A DNA stretch of 64,000 nucleotides. Origin: Agrobacterium genomosp. 13 str. CFBP 6927. Lineage in GTDB: Bacteria; Pseudomonadota; Alphaproteobacteria; Rhizobiales; Rhizobiaceae. Location of the stretch: NCBI GenBank assembly GCA_900012615.1, contig LT009756.1:200015-264014 (forward strand). The letters are read 5' to 3'. The position numbers and the translations under genes were made by a program. The stretch's first letter is position 1. Each line of letters begins with the position of its first letter. Positions 44,967 to 54,592 of this stretch are shown here, one piece after another. The notes under the pieces were generated by a model that did no database searches, was not told where the DNA came from, and was given only the letters and a program-made list of their open reading frames with translations.

Positions 44967-45935
44967 TTAAAGCCCAAGCCCCTCGAAAAGCGCCGTCGAA
45001 AGGTAACGTTCCGCGAAGGAAGGAATGATGACGACGATGTTCTTGCCAGCATTTTCCTCGCGCGCGCCTACCTTGATCGCCGCCGCCAGCGCGGCACCGG
45101 AAGAGATGCCGACAGGCACGCCTTCCAGTTTCGCCACCAGACGGGCCGTTTCGAAAGCCTCGTCATTGGTAACGGTGACGATCTCGTCATAGATTCCGGT
45201 GTCGAGGATAGCGGGCGCAAAGCCTGCGCCGATGCCCTGAATCTTGTGGGGGCCGGGATTGCCGCCGGAAAGCACAGGGCTATCGGCGGGCTCGACCGCA
45301 ATGACCTTTACCTCCGGCTTGCGGGATTTCAGCACCTGGCCCGTGCCGGTAATCGTGCCGCCTGTGCCGATGCCCGAGACTAGAATGTCGACCGTGCCGT
45401 CAGTATCGTTCCAGATTTCTTCGGCTGTCGTCCTGCGGTGAACATCCGGATTGGCGGGGTTTTCGAACTGCTGCGGAATGATGGCGTCGGGCAGTGTTTC
45501 TGCCAGTTCCTGCGCCTTGGCGATCGCGCCTTTCATGCCCTTGGGGCCTTCGGTCAGGACCAGCTCGGCGCCAAGCAGGGCCAGCATTTTCCGGCGTTCG
45601 ACCGACATGGTCTCCGGCATGGTCAGGATCAGCCTGTAGCCCTTGGCAGCGGCGGCAAAGGCGAGCGCGATGCCGGTATTGCCTGATGTCGGCTCCACCA
45701 GCGTCGTTTTGCCGGGGGTGATCTTGCCCTGCGCTTCCAGGGCCTCGATCATGGCGACGCCGATGCGGTCCTTCACGGAAGCGATGGGATTGAAAAATTC
45801 AAGCTTGGCGAGAAGATTGGCCTTCACGCCCTTCTCCTTCGCCAGCTTGTCCAGCCGCACGATCGGCGTATCGCCGATTGTTTCCGTGATGGAGGAATAG
45901 ACGCGTCCGCGTCCGGGCTTTCTGGCTTCGGGCAT
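44967..45935 (-). CDS. cysK: Cysteine synthase A (O-acetylserine sulfhydrylase)
   Basis: 322 residues from ATG 45935, preceded by CAGGAGAG; an in-frame GTG at 45959 is less likely. The PLP lysine lies in [14 protein letters not shown], the substrate loop is [12 protein letters not shown], and the phosphate-binding glycine loop is [13 protein letters not shown]. These match fold-type II cysteine synthase. It forms cysteine from O-acetylserine and sulphide. The C-terminal LFEGL residues may matter for interaction with serine acetyltransferase; that is inference. Confidence 0.95.
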   Translation of the reverse strand: MPEARKPGRGRVYSSITETIGDTPIVRLDKLAKEKGVKANLLAKLEFFNPIASVKDRIGVAMIEALEAQGKITPGKTTLVEPTSGNTGIALAFAAAAKGYRLILTMPETMSVERRKMLALLGAELVLTEGPKGMKGAIAKAQELAETLPDAIIPQQFENPANPDVHRRTTAEEIWNDTDGTVDILVSGIGTGGTITGTGQVLKSRKPEVKVIAVEPADSPVLSGGNPGPHKIQGIGAGFAPAILDTGIYDEIVTVTNDEAFETARLVAKLEGVPVGISSGAALAAAIKVGAREENAGKNIVVIIPSFAERYLSTALFEGLGL

Positions 45936-46090
45936 GATGCTCTCCTGTATGAAGGCCACAGAATAGTGACCGCAAGATTTGAGCGGCAGAATAGGAGCAA
46001 TCGTCGCGTCAATCTAGCGAACGTTCATCCTTATATGGCTGGTTTAATGGAAAAATTTCACGATAAAACAGCCAAATGCACGAATTTATT

Positions 46091-46708
46091 TTAGGTGCTG
46101 CGGATCGCGATCATGGTCGCCGTTCCGGCCAGAATACCGGCCGCGGTGCGGTTGAGGATCGTCAAGGCGCTCGGCCGTTTAAGCAGGTTACGTGCCTTGG
46201 CTGCGAGCAGGATGTAAGGCAGCAGAACCGCCATCAGCACGACGAAGGTGATGGCGAGAAGTGTCGCATATTCCGACGGCCCGATCATGCGGATATCGAT
46301 CAGCGTCGGCACCAGCGCCACGTAAAACAGCATGGTTTTGGGATTGCCAAGCGTGATCAGCAGGCCGGACAGGAAGGACATGGGCATGCTGGTGCTCTTT
46401 TTAGCCTTCAGGTCCTGCGGCAAAAGGCCGGCGGTCCAGAGCTTCCAGGCGATGTAGAGGAGATAGGCCGCGCCCGCGAATTTCAGGACCATGAAGGCCT
46501 CCTGAAAGGTCTGCGCCACAAAGGCGAGGCCCAATATCACGCCGGTCAGGTAGATCATGTCGCCCAGCACCAGCCCGAGGCCCATGAAGAAGGTTTCCCG
46601 GAAGCCCGATCCCAGCGCCCGCGCCACGATTGCCGTCATGCCGGGACCAGGAATGGCGGCGGCGATGAAGAGGGCGGTGGCATAGGCAAGCAGGGTCGTC
46701 AGCGTCAT
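46091..46708 (-). CDS. LysE/RhtB-family amino acid exporter
   Basis: 205 residues with six hydrophobic segments. The opening LLAYATALFIAAAIPGPGMTAIVARALGSGFRETFFMGLGLVLGD has the family PGPG motif. TLGNPKTMLFYVALVPTLID is the conserved central loop. Members export amino acids or derivatives such as homoserine, threonine or lysine; specificity is unassigned. It lies downstream of dut in the same direction with a 78-base spacer. Confidence 0.9.
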   Translation of the reverse strand: MTLTTLLAYATALFIAAAIPGPGMTAIVARALGSGFRETFFMGLGLVLGDMIYLTGVILGLAFVAQTFQEAFMVLKFAGAAYLLYIAWKLWTAGLLPQDLKAKKSTSMPMSFLSGLLITLGNPKTMLFYVALVPTLIDIRMIGPSEYATLLAITFVVLMAVLLPYILLAAKARNLLKRPSALTILNRTAAGILAGTATMIAIRST

Positions 46709-46786
46709 AGTCGTCTTTCCCGGAAATCCGCTAAATCCATAGCGAAATCGCCGGGTAAAAACAATCGGATCATAGAGGCCCGCTGG

Positions 46787-47257
46787 TCAGATTCCTGTCG
46801 AACCGAAACCGCCGGCGCCGCGCGCTGTCTCGGATGTCTCGGTTACTTCACTGACGACAACCTGCGTTACGGGAGCGATCACCATCTGGGCGATGCGCAT
46901 GCCGCGCTCGATGACGAAATCATCCTGCCCCAGATTGGCGAGAATGACCTTCACTTCGCCGCGATAATCGCTGTCCACCGTGCCGGGGGAATTGAGGCAG
47001 GTAATGCCGTTCTTGATGGCGAGGCCGGAGCGGGGGCGGATTTGCGCCTCATAACCTTGCGGAATTTCGAAAACGAAACCTGTCGGCACGAGCGTCCGTT
47101 CGCCGGGTTTGAGGGTCAGCGGTTCACCCAGAGGCACCGCCGCGCGCAGGTCCATGCCGGCCGCGCCACGGGTTTCATAGGAAGGCAATTCGAGGTCTGC
47201 GCCATTGGCGAGACGGACGAGCCGGAGGAGGGGTCTATTGTCGTTTTGAACGGTCAT
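46787..47257 (-). CDS. dut: dUTP pyrophosphatase
   Basis: 156 residues. All five trimeric dUTPase motifs are visible: [42 protein letters not shown], and the C-terminal GAGGFGSTG that closes over the active site. It hydrolyses dUTP to dUMP, preventing uracil incorporation and feeding dTMP synthesis. It is divergent from prfC with a 90-base spacer. Confidence 0.97.
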   Translation of the reverse strand: MTVQNDNRPLLRLVRLANGADLELPSYETRGAAGMDLRAAVPLGEPLTLKPGERTLVPTGFVFEIPQGYEAQIRPRSGLAIKNGITCLNSPGTVDSDYRGEVKVILANLGQDDFVIERGMRIAQMVIAPVTQVVVSEVTETSETARGAGGFGSTGI

Positions 47258-47347
47258 GGGGCATTAGTTTGCCGAGATCGCGGCAAGGTCAATTGCAAAA
47301 GCGGGCCTGAAACGCTAGATACCCCGCAATTCCACAGGATTTGTCAG

Positions 47348-48931
47348 ATGGCCGAAACACTTGCCGAGGCGGTCTCCCGCCGCCGCACCTTTGCTATTAT
47401 TGCGCACCCGGACGCGGGTAAGACCACGCTTACGGAAAAACTGCTGCTGTTCGGCGGAGCGATCCAGCTTGCCGGTGAGGTGAAGGCGAAAAAGGATCGC
47501 ATCCAGACCCGTTCGGACTGGATGAAGATCGAGCGTGAGCGCGGCATTTCGGTCGTCACCTCGGTCATGACCTTCGAATATAACGACCGCGTTTTCAACA
47601 TTCTCGATACGCCCGGCCACGAGGATTTCGCCGATGATACCTACCGCACCCTGACGGCGGTGGATGCGGCGATCATGGTCATCGATGCCGCCAAGGGTAT
47701 CGAACCGCGCACGCTGAAGCTCTTCGAAGTCTGCCGCATGCGCGATATTCCGATCATCACCTTCATCAACAAGATGGACCGCGAAAGCCGCGATCCCTTC
47801 GAGATTCTGGATGAGGTGGAAGAGAAGCTCGCGCTCGATACCGCGCCGATCACCTGGCCGGTCGGACGGGCGAAGACTTTCTGCGGCGCCTATAATCTCG
47901 CTGAAAACACCTTCCGCGGCAACGATACCCAGGTGGACGGGCTGCCGGTGAACGGCCCCCAGGCTGTTGCCGACCGCCTGCCGGAAAATGAACGCCACCT
48001 TTTTGTTGAGGAAACCGAACTGGCGCTGGAAGCCTGCCGTCCTTTCGATCGTCAGGCATTTCTCGAAGGTCACATGACGCCGGTTTTCTTCGGCTCGGCG
48101 CTGCGCAATTTCGGTGTGCGTGATCTCATCAATGCGCTTGGTGACTTCGCGCCGCCGCCGCGCGATCAGGTGGCCGATACCCGCACCGTCCATGCGGCTG
48201 AAGAGAAAATGACGGCCTTTGTCTTCAAGATTCAGGCCAATATGGACCCGAACCATCGTGACCGTATCGCTTTCGCCCGCATCTGCTCCGGCAAGCTGGA
48301 GCGTGGCATGAAGGCGCGGCTTGCTCGCACCGGCAAACAGATGGGCCTCACTGCGCCGCAATTCTTCTTCGCCTCGCAGCGCCAGCTGGCCGATACGGCC
48401 TTTGCGGGCGACGTGGTCGGCATCCCGAACCATGGCACGCTCCGCATCGGCGATACGCTGACCGAGGGTGAAAACCTCGTCTTCCAGGGCGTACCGAACT
48501 TCTCGCCGGAAATCCTGCGTCGTGTGCGTCTGGAAGACGCCATGAAGGCCAAGAAGCTGAAGGAAGCCCTGCAGCAGATGGCGGAAGAGGGCGTGGTTCA
48601 GCTCTTTTCCCCGGAAGACGGTTCACCCGCTATCGTCGGCGTTGTCGGCGCGCTGCAGCTCGACGTGTTGAAGGAGCGTCTGATGGGCGAATATGGCCTG
48701 CCGGTCTCCTTCGAAATGTCGCGCTTTTCCGTCTGCCGCTGGATTTCTTCCGATCAGCCGGCGGAAATGGACAAGTTCCTCAACGTCAAGCGCGGCGATA
48801 TCGCCCGCGATCTGGATGGCGATCCGGTGTTTCTGGCGCAGGACGCTTTCTCGCTCCGCTATGAGTCCGAGCGTTTTCCGGCGATCAAGATGGTCGCGAT
48901 CAAGGAATATCACGTCGCCAAGGCGGCGTGA
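47348..48931 (+). CDS. prfC: Peptide chain release factor 3
   Basis: 527 residues from ATG 47348 (MAETLAEAVSRRRTFAIIAHPDAGKTTLTEKLLLF). The GTPase motifs are AHPDAGKTT (P-loop), DTPGHEDFADDTYRTL and FINKMDRESRDPFEIL. The later domains match RF3 (VQLFSPEDGSPAIVGVVGALQLDVLKERL). It recycles RF1/RF2 after peptide release. The same frame stays open for 1.27 kb upstream, antisense to the lysE and dut genes, and that extension is not coding. Confidence 0.97.
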   Translation: MAETLAEAVSRRRTFAIIAHPDAGKTTLTEKLLLFGGAIQLAGEVKAKKDRIQTRSDWMKIERERGISVVTSVMTFEYNDRVFNILDTPGHEDFADDTYRTLTAVDAAIMVIDAAKGIEPRTLKLFEVCRMRDIPIITFINKMDRESRDPFEILDEVEEKLALDTAPITWPVGRAKTFCGAYNLAENTFRGNDTQVDGLPVNGPQAVADRLPENERHLFVEETELALEACRPFDRQAFLEGHMTPVFFGSALRNFGVRDLINALGDFAPPPRDQVADTRTVHAAEEKMTAFVFKIQANMDPNHRDRIAFARICSGKLERGMKARLARTGKQMGLTAPQFFFASQRQLADTAFAGDVVGIPNHGTLRIGDTLTEGENLVFQGVPNFSPEILRRVRLEDAMKAKKLKEALQQMAEEGVVQLFSPEDGSPAIVGVVGALQLDVLKERLMGEYGLPVSFEMSRFSVCRWISSDQPAEMDKFLNVKRGDIARDLDGDPVFLAQDAFSLRYESERFPAIKMVAIKEYHVAKAA

Positions 48932-48966
48932 TATCAGCCGGATTGCACTTTGTATGCCAAGGGCCT

Positions 48967-49067
48967 GAAGCATTTTCAGGAAAAGTGCGCAGCGGTTTTC
49001 CGTCCGGAAATGCGGAAAAACAAAGAGATAGAGCATTGAAGGTGATTATTCACCGGAAATGCTCTAG
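48967..49067. repeat. Dispersed palindromic intergenic repeat, copy 2
   Basis: The first part (GAAGCATTTTCAGGAAAAGTG, CGCAGCGGTTTTCCGTCCGG, AAATGCGG, AACAAAGAGATAGAGC) parallels copy 1 at 44749. It continues into a nested hairpin: GAGCATT (49031) and AATGCTC (49058) enclose GGTGA-TTAT-TCACC (49041-49054). It lies between prfC and coaBC and may also act as a terminator. Confidence 0.7.
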
Positions 49068-49100
49068 TTTCCCCGTTAAACGGGAAACTGGTCCGGTATC

Positions 49101-50306
49101 ATGACGCTTTCAGGCAAACATATTCTTCTCATCATCTCCGGCGGCATCGCGGCCTATAAGAGCCTTGATCTCATCCGCCGCCTGAAAGAGCGCGGCGCGA
49201 AGGTGACGCCTGTGATGACGAAGGGCGCACAGGAATTCGTCACGCCGCTTGCGGTCGGCGCACTGTCCGCCACCCACGTTTTCACCGAGCTTTTTTCCAG
49301 GCAGGACGAGCAGGATGTCGGGCATATCCGGCTTGCGCGCGACTGTGACCTCGTGCTGGTCGCGCCCGCCACTGCCGATCTGATGGCAAAGATGGCGCAT
49401 GGGCTGGCTGACGATCTTGCCTCCACGATCCTTCTGGCGACTGATCGCAAGGTGCTGGTCGCACCTGCAATGAACCCGAAAATGTGGTCAGCCAGGCCGA
49501 CAGCGCGCAATATCGAGACGCTGAAAAAAGACGGCGTGTTTTTCATCGGCCCCATGGCGGGCGAGATGGCGGAAAAGGGCGAGGCGGGTCTTGGCCGCAT
49601 GGCGGAGCCTTTGCAGATTGTTGAGGCCGTGGCGGCGCTGCTCGACGCCGGGCCGAAGCCTCTGAAGGGCAGGACGGCCATCGTCACCTCCGGCCCCACC
49701 CATGAACCGATCGATCCGGTGCGTTATATCGCCAACCGCTCCTCCGGCAAGCAGGGTCATGCCATCGCAGCGGCGCTGGCTGAACTGGGAGCCCAGGTCA
49801 CGCTGGTCTCCGGTCCGGTCACCATTGCCGATCCGGCGGGGGTGGCAACAATCCACGTTGAGCGCGCCGAGGAGATGCGCGATGCGGTGATCTCCAGACT
49901 GCCGGCGGATATTGCCGTCATGGTCGCGGCCGTCGCCGACTGGCGGGTGGCAGGCGCGTCGGAACAGAAGATCAAGAAGCAGCCGGGCGATGCCCCACCG
50001 GCGCTGCAACTGACGGAAAACCCCGATATTCTCAAAACCGTTGGCCACCATGAAAAGCGCCCGAAACTGGTGGTGGGTTTCGCCGCCGAAACGCAGGATG
50101 TCGAAACGAACGGCCGGGCCAAGCTGGAACGTAAGGGTGCGGATTATATCGTCGCCAATGATGTGTCCGCCGAAACCGGCATCATGGGAGGGGACCGCAA
50201 CAGCGTGAAGATCATTTCGGCCGACGGTGTCGAGGCTTGGCCGGATCTGGACAAGGCAGACGTCGCAAAACGCCTGGCGGCCCTTATCGCGGAGAAACTG
50301 GCATGA
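49101..50306 (+). CDS. coaBC: Phosphopantothenoylcysteine decarboxylase / phosphopantothenate-cysteine ligase
   Basis: 401 residues. The flavoprotein decarboxylase half (residues 1-180) starts MTLSGKHILLIISGGIAAYKSLDLIRRLK and has VAPAMNPKMW with the conserved Asn. The ligase half starts at about 190 with IVTSGPTHEPIDPVRYIANRSSGKQGHAIA and has NPDILKTVGHHEKRPKLVVGFAAETQD and YIVANDVS. The bifunctional enzyme carries out two steps of coenzyme A synthesis. Its TGA overlaps the next ATG. Confidence 0.97.
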   Translation: MTLSGKHILLIISGGIAAYKSLDLIRRLKERGAKVTPVMTKGAQEFVTPLAVGALSATHVFTELFSRQDEQDVGHIRLARDCDLVLVAPATADLMAKMAHGLADDLASTILLATDRKVLVAPAMNPKMWSARPTARNIETLKKDGVFFIGPMAGEMAEKGEAGLGRMAEPLQIVEAVAALLDAGPKPLKGRTAIVTSGPTHEPIDPVRYIANRSSGKQGHAIAAALAELGAQVTLVSGPVTIADPAGVATIHVERAEEMRDAVISRLPADIAVMVAAVADWRVAGASEQKIKKQPGDAPPALQLTENPDILKTVGHHEKRPKLVVGFAAETQDVETNGRAKLERKGADYIVANDVSAETGIMGGDRNSVKIISADGVEAWPDLDKADVAKRLAALIAEKLA

Positions 50307-50677
50307 GCCTGTTCGATCAAAAGACCTTCGACCGGGTGCTCGGCGAATGGCCGGGCGTGCGTTTTGTCGATCAATGGGATTCCCATGTCGCCAAGGTCGG
50401 AGACAAGGTCTTTGCGGTGCTGGGAGAGCGAGTGGATTGGCGGCTTGTGGTGAAATGTTCGGAGGAAAGCTTCGAAATCCTCACCTCACTGGAAGGTATC
50501 GGTCAGGCGCCCTATTTCGCCAAACGCAAATGGGTGTCGATTGCCGACCATTCGCCGCTGGAGCACGAAGAGCTGGAGCATTATGTGCGCCGCTCCTACG
50601 AACTTGTCGCAGCCGGCCTGACGAAGAAGCTGCGGGGCGAACTGGGCATAGTGACCGACACCACGCCCACGATATAG
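50303..50677 (+). CDS. MmcQ/YjbR-family protein
   Basis: 124 residues from ATG 50303, overlapping the coaBC stop (ATGA). The sequence MSLFDQKTFDRVLGEWPGVRFVDQWDSHVAKVGDKVFAVLGERVD, with RKWVSIADHSPLEHEELEHYVRRSYELVAAGLTKKLR later, is typical of the MmcQ/YjbR family, whose fold is thought to bind DNA, though its function is unproven. It is translationally coupled to coaBC. Confidence 0.88.
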   Translation: MSLFDQKTFDRVLGEWPGVRFVDQWDSHVAKVGDKVFAVLGERVDWRLVVKCSEESFEILTSLEGIGQAPYFAKRKWVSIADHSPLEHEELEHYVRRSYELVAAGLTKKLRGELGIVTDTTPTI

Positions 50678-50686
50678 TTTTTCGTT

Positions 50687-51601
50687 TCAGTTGACCTTCT
50701 TGTCTTTGCCGATGATCTGGCGGACGCCTTCCTTGGTGAAGGGTTGCAAAAGCTGCGGCACAAATCCCTTCGCGATCTCACCCTTGATGCCGATATCGGT
50801 GGAAGAGGGCCGATCCGGATTGTGATAGGAGCCGAAGATCACATCGAAGATGACGAGATTCTCGCCGTAATTGGTGTTTCCTTCCGGAAGCTGCTTTGAA
50901 TGGTGCCACCGGTGCAGCCGCGGCGTGCTGAACACGTAGTCGAGCAGGCCGGTTTTCATGTCGACATTGCAATGGGTCAGAATGCCGATGAAGGCGGTAA
51001 CGGCCCCAAGCCACCAGAAAACCTGCAAAGGTGCGCCCATGAAATAGAGCGGTATCTGGCTGAGCGCGATCTTGAAAAGCGAGTCCGCCACATGAAAGCG
51101 GCCCGTATTGACCACCCACAGCCGCACAACGCTGTGGTGCAGGGCATGGAAACGCCAGAAGAACACGGTTTCATGCGCGATGCGGTGGGCCCAGTAGAGA
51201 CCGAATTCGGCGATGGTGACCGCAAGTGCGACCTGAACCACCATCGGCAGATCGGACGGCCACATGTCGAACCGCATGGCTGCAAGCGGTTGCAGCACAT
51301 TGGCGGTAACCATTGGAAAGATTGCCCCCGCAACGGCGGCAAGCTGGACAAGACCCTTGGTCAAAAGTGTGTGGCCAATGCTGGTTGCGGTCTCACCGTC
51401 ACCCTCAAGCCATTCGACCTCATAGGGAATATAGCGTTCAAGAAGAAACAGGGCCATCACCGCACAGGCATAGACGGCGAGGAACCCCGTTATCGGGTGG
51501 CTGCTCGTGAAGGCGACATAGGAGCCGGCAAGGCCGGAGAAAAACACCATCGGCCACGAAGCGTAGGTAAGGACCTGTTTTATTGCCTGAGTTTTTGCCA
51601 T
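50687..51601 (-). CDS. Fatty acid hydroxylase/sterol desaturase superfamily membrane protein
   Basis: 304 residues from ATG 51601. Several hydrophobic helices and the three His clusters of di-iron hydroxylases are visible: HRIAHETVFFWRFHALHHS, then HCNVDMK, and RLHRWHHSKQ. Such enzymes hydroxylate or desaturate lipids at the membrane. The substrate is unknown. The preceding gene (Cys-repeat protein) ends 24 bases upstream on the same strand, so they may be co-transcribed. Confidence 0.88.
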   Translation of the reverse strand: MAKTQAIKQVLTYASWPMVFFSGLAGSYVAFTSSHPITGFLAVYACAVMALFLLERYIPYEVEWLEGDGETATSIGHTLLTKGLVQLAAVAGAIFPMVTANVLQPLAAMRFDMWPSDLPMVVQVALAVTIAEFGLYWAHRIAHETVFFWRFHALHHSVVRLWVVNTGRFHVADSLFKIALSQIPLYFMGAPLQVFWWLGAVTAFIGILTHCNVDMKTGLLDYVFSTPRLHRWHHSKQLPEGNTNYGENLVIFDVIFGSYHNPDRPSSTDIGIKGEIAKGFVPQLLQPFTKEGVRQIIGKDKKVN

Positions 51602-51624
51602 GAATCTCAATTCCCGTCCGGCAA

Positions 51625-51930
51625 TCATCTAACATCCAACCAGCGGCGCAACTCCTCGCAGGATCGCGGTTGCCCGTCGCTGAAGCGCCCGTCCCGGCAG
51701 GGATCGGTTCGCATTGGCCGCGTCGGCCGATAATAGTCCCATTCCCTGCGGCCATGCCTCTCGGTGCGCCGCAGTTCACGCTTCAGCTCGCCGCAACTGC
51801 GCGGTTTGCCATCACTCATGCGACCATCCTTACAGGGGTCGTAAAACACATGTTCCGCCATCACTCCCGGCGCTGACACCGGCGGAAGGCTGAGGAATAT
51901 CGAAGCCGCCAGAAACGTGAGCAATCTCAT
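51625..51930 (-). CDS. Secreted protein with two Cys-containing tandem repeats, unknown function
   Basis: 101 residues with signal peptide MRLLTFLAASIFLSLPPVSA. The mature part has two near-copies: DPCKDGRMSDGKPRSCGELK (about 31-50) and DPCRDGRFSDGQPRSCEELR (about 76-95), separated by an Arg-rich linker. Each repeat has two Cys 13 residues apart, suggesting paired disulphides. I recognise no family. It lies just upstream of the fatty-acid hydroxylase gene. Confidence 0.75.
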   Translation of the reverse strand: MRLLTFLAASIFLSLPPVSAPGVMAEHVFYDPCKDGRMSDGKPRSCGELKRELRRTERHGRREWDYYRPTRPMRTDPCRDGRFSDGQPRSCEELRRWLDVR

Positions 51931-52061
51931 CGGTCACCTGTTCCGTTAAAAGATCAGGTGACTATTCCTCGTTAGATTGCATGAGCATGGCATGCTTCGA
52001 TCATATTGGTCGGGCAGAGGCTTCCAACCTTGCGTGCTGACCCTCCACGTTCGGCTAACCC

Positions 52062-53636
52062 TTAACTGATTCGGATTGCAATATAGAGAAGCGTCAGCGC
52101 AATCACCCAGAGCGCAGCTCGTCCCCATCTGGTATGTCGCGCTTCCGCCTTGCCGATGGCTTCCGCCGTCTGGGCGTCGAAACGCAGGCCGTTTTCGCTC
52201 ATATACATCAGGTCCGAATGAAGCTTCTCCGTCTTGGCAGCGATCTCGGGCGCTGCCTCCGCAAGCTTGAGAGCCGCCTTCACGCCGTCCTTCAGATCGG
52301 TGACGATGCGCTTCGGGCCGAGATTATCCCTGATCCAGCCGCCGACGACCGGATCGGCCGCCTTCCACATGTTGAAGCGCGGATTGAGCATGCGCGACAC
52401 GCCCTCCACCACCACCATGGTCTTTTGCAGCATCACCAGTTCCGGGCGCGTTTCCATGTCGAAGAGTTCGGTTACTTCAAACAACAGCGTCAAAAGCTTG
52501 CCCATGGAGATCGTCTCGGCCGGCTGGCCGTGGATCGGTTCGCCGATGGCGCGGATCGCCTGGGCGAAGCTGGCTTTATCGTGATGACCCGGCACATAAC
52601 CGGCCTCGAAATGCACTTCCGCCACGCGCATGTAATCGCGGGTGATGAAGCCGTAGAGGATTTCGGCGAGGAAACGGCGCTCCTTTTTGCCGAGGCGTCC
52701 GGCAATACCCATATCGACGGCGACGATCTCGCCCTCAGCATCCACGAAGAGATTGCCGGGATGCATATCGGCATGGAAAAAGCCGTCACGCAGCGTGTGC
52801 CGCAGGAAAGACTGGATCAGCGTGTCGGCGAGCTGATTCAGGTCGTGACCGGCGGCCTTCAGCCCCTCGATATCCGACATCTTGACGCCGTCGATCCATT
52901 CCATGGTGACGACATCGCGGCCGGTGCGTTCCCAGTCGACCTCGGGAACGCGGAACCCGGGATCGTCCTTGGTGTTTTCCGCAAGTTCGGAAAGCGCGGC
53001 GGCCTCAAGCCGCAGATCCATCTCGATCTTGGTGGTCTGTTCCAGCGTGCGCGTCACTTCAACCGGGCGCAGGCGACGGGCGGAGCGGACGAAACGCTGT
53101 TGCAGGTCGGCGATCAGATACATCGCCTCGAGATCGTTCTGGAAGCGCTGGCGTACACCGGGGCGTATGACCTTGACGGCCACCTTGCGCGGCCCTTTCG
53201 GCGTATCCACTATGGCCGGGTGAACCTGGGCGATGGAAGCGGCGGCGATCGGATCGCCGAATTCCCTGTAAAGCTCTGAAACCGGGCGCCCGAGCGAACC
53301 TTCGATATTGGCCTTCGCCGCGGCTGCGGGAAAAAACGCCATGCGGTCCTGAAGGCTCGCGAGATCATCGGCAAAATCAGCTCCGACGACATCAGGCCTT
53401 GTGGCCAGAAACTGACCCATCTTCACATAGGAAGGGCCAAGCCGCTCGACAGCCGTGGCCAGCCGGTCGCTGCGCTGCGCCCGCTTGGCCTTGCTGCGGG
53501 CGAATGGCTTCAGCACCGCTTTCAGCAATTGTGCTGGTGCAGGCAGGTCATCGGACGGCAGTGCCAGCACAACGCCTTCGCGCACGAGAACCCAGCCAAC
53601 CCTTGCGAGGCGGAAATATGCGCCCAAAGTGCTCAT
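52062..53636 (-). CDS. ubiB: UbiB-type ubiquinone biosynthesis atypical kinase
   Basis: 524 residues. The atypical-kinase motifs are SYVKMGQFLATRPDVVG (KxGQ), AAASIAQVHPAIVD (A-rich nucleotide loop), EMDLRLEAAALSEL (ExD), HADMHPGNLFVDAEGEIVAVDMGIAGRL (catalytic and metal loops). A C-terminal transmembrane helix (AALWVIALTLLYIAIRIS) anchors it. UbiB supports ubiquinone assembly, perhaps through ATPase activity. It is 36 bases downstream of ubiE. Confidence 0.96.
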   Translation of the reverse strand: MSTLGAYFRLARVGWVLVREGVVLALPSDDLPAPAQLLKAVLKPFARSKAKRAQRSDRLATAVERLGPSYVKMGQFLATRPDVVGADFADDLASLQDRMAFFPAAAAKANIEGSLGRPVSELYREFGDPIAAASIAQVHPAIVDTPKGPRKVAVKVIRPGVRQRFQNDLEAMYLIADLQQRFVRSARRLRPVEVTRTLEQTTKIEMDLRLEAAALSELAENTKDDPGFRVPEVDWERTGRDVVTMEWIDGVKMSDIEGLKAAGHDLNQLADTLIQSFLRHTLRDGFFHADMHPGNLFVDAEGEIVAVDMGIAGRLGKKERRFLAEILYGFITRDYMRVAEVHFEAGYVPGHHDKASFAQAIRAIGEPIHGQPAETISMGKLLTLLFEVTELFDMETRPELVMLQKTMVVVEGVSRMLNPRFNMWKAADPVVGGWIRDNLGPKRIVTDLKDGVKAALKLAEAAPEIAAKTEKLHSDLMYMSENGLRFDAQTAEAIGKAEARHTRWGRAALWVIALTLLYIAIRIS

Positions 53637-53672
53637 GCTTATGCCTGTCTCCTGCTCTTGCCGGCCATTATC

Positions 53673-54449
53673 TTATAGCTTCCAGCCGGAATGCAGGGCG
53701 GCGATGCCGCCGGTGTAATTCGTATAGGTCACGCGGGAAAAGCCTGCGGTGCGGATCATCGCCGCGAAATCCTCCTGATTGGGGAATTTGCGGATCGACT
53801 CGACCAGATATTGATAGGGCTCTGCATCGCCGGTGATCATCTTGCCGAATTGCGGAATGGCGTTGAACGACCATGCGTCGTAGACACGGTCGAGCAACGG
53901 CATTTCGACTTCGGAGAATTCCAGCACCAGCAGCCGCCCGCCACGCTTGAGCACACGGTGAGCCTCTTTCAGCGCCACATCGATGCGCGGCACGTTGCGA
54001 ATGCCGAATGCGACCGTATAGGCATCGAATGTGTTTGCCTCGAAGGGCAGCTCCTCGGCATTCGCCTCCACGAAGGTCAGATTGTCAGAAAGCTTCTTTT
54101 TCGCCGCGCGCTCCTCGCCAACCGCCAGCATAGAGCCGTTAATGTCGAGAACGGTGGCATGCGCCAGACGATTGGAGGCTTCAACGATGCGGAAGGCGAT
54201 ATCGCCGGTGCCGCCCGCCACGTCCAGAACCTTGTAGGAGGCATCCTTGCGCGGCGAAAGCGAGGAGACCATGGCGTCTTTCCACAAGCGGTGCATGCCA
54301 GCCGACATCACGTCGTTCATGATGTCGTAACGCTTGGCCACCTTGTGGAAGACCTCGTTGACCAGCCCCTGCTTCTTGCCTTCGTCCACCTTGTGGAAGC
54401 CATAGGACGTTTCCATGCCGCCTTGGGCAGTGGTACGGGCGTCGGTCAT
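53673..54449 (-). CDS. ubiE: Ubiquinone/menaquinone biosynthesis C-methyltransferase
   Basis: 258 residues. The COQ5/UbiE motifs are [21 protein letters not shown], the SAM-binding [15 protein letters not shown], and [38 protein letters not shown]. It C-methylates the benzoquinol ring of ubiquinone precursors. It is cotranscribed with ubiB and divergent from mutM. Confidence 0.97.
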   Translation of the reverse strand: MTDARTTAQGGMETSYGFHKVDEGKKQGLVNEVFHKVAKRYDIMNDVMSAGMHRLWKDAMVSSLSPRKDASYKVLDVAGGTGDIAFRIVEASNRLAHATVLDINGSMLAVGEERAAKKKLSDNLTFVEANAEELPFEANTFDAYTVAFGIRNVPRIDVALKEAHRVLKRGGRLLVLEFSEVEMPLLDRVYDAWSFNAIPQFGKMITGDAEPYQYLVESIRKFPNQEDFAAMIRTAGFSRVTYTNYTGGIAALHSGWKL

Positions 54450-54592
54450 CGTCTGTCTCCATATTTATTGCGTGGCGGACCATAGCGGAAACGCCATGGC
54501 GACGCTATCTGTTGCCGCATCGCCTGGGCGCGACATTTCGCGTGCACTGTATAGACCACATGGTCCTAACGATAAACTGCCGGATAAGCCAG

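Noticed and set aside
46076..47347. A 951-codon open frame that extends prfC upstream by 1.27 kb
   Set aside because: The extension is antisense to the intact lysE-family and dut genes and has no family likeness; prfC proper starts at ATG 47348.
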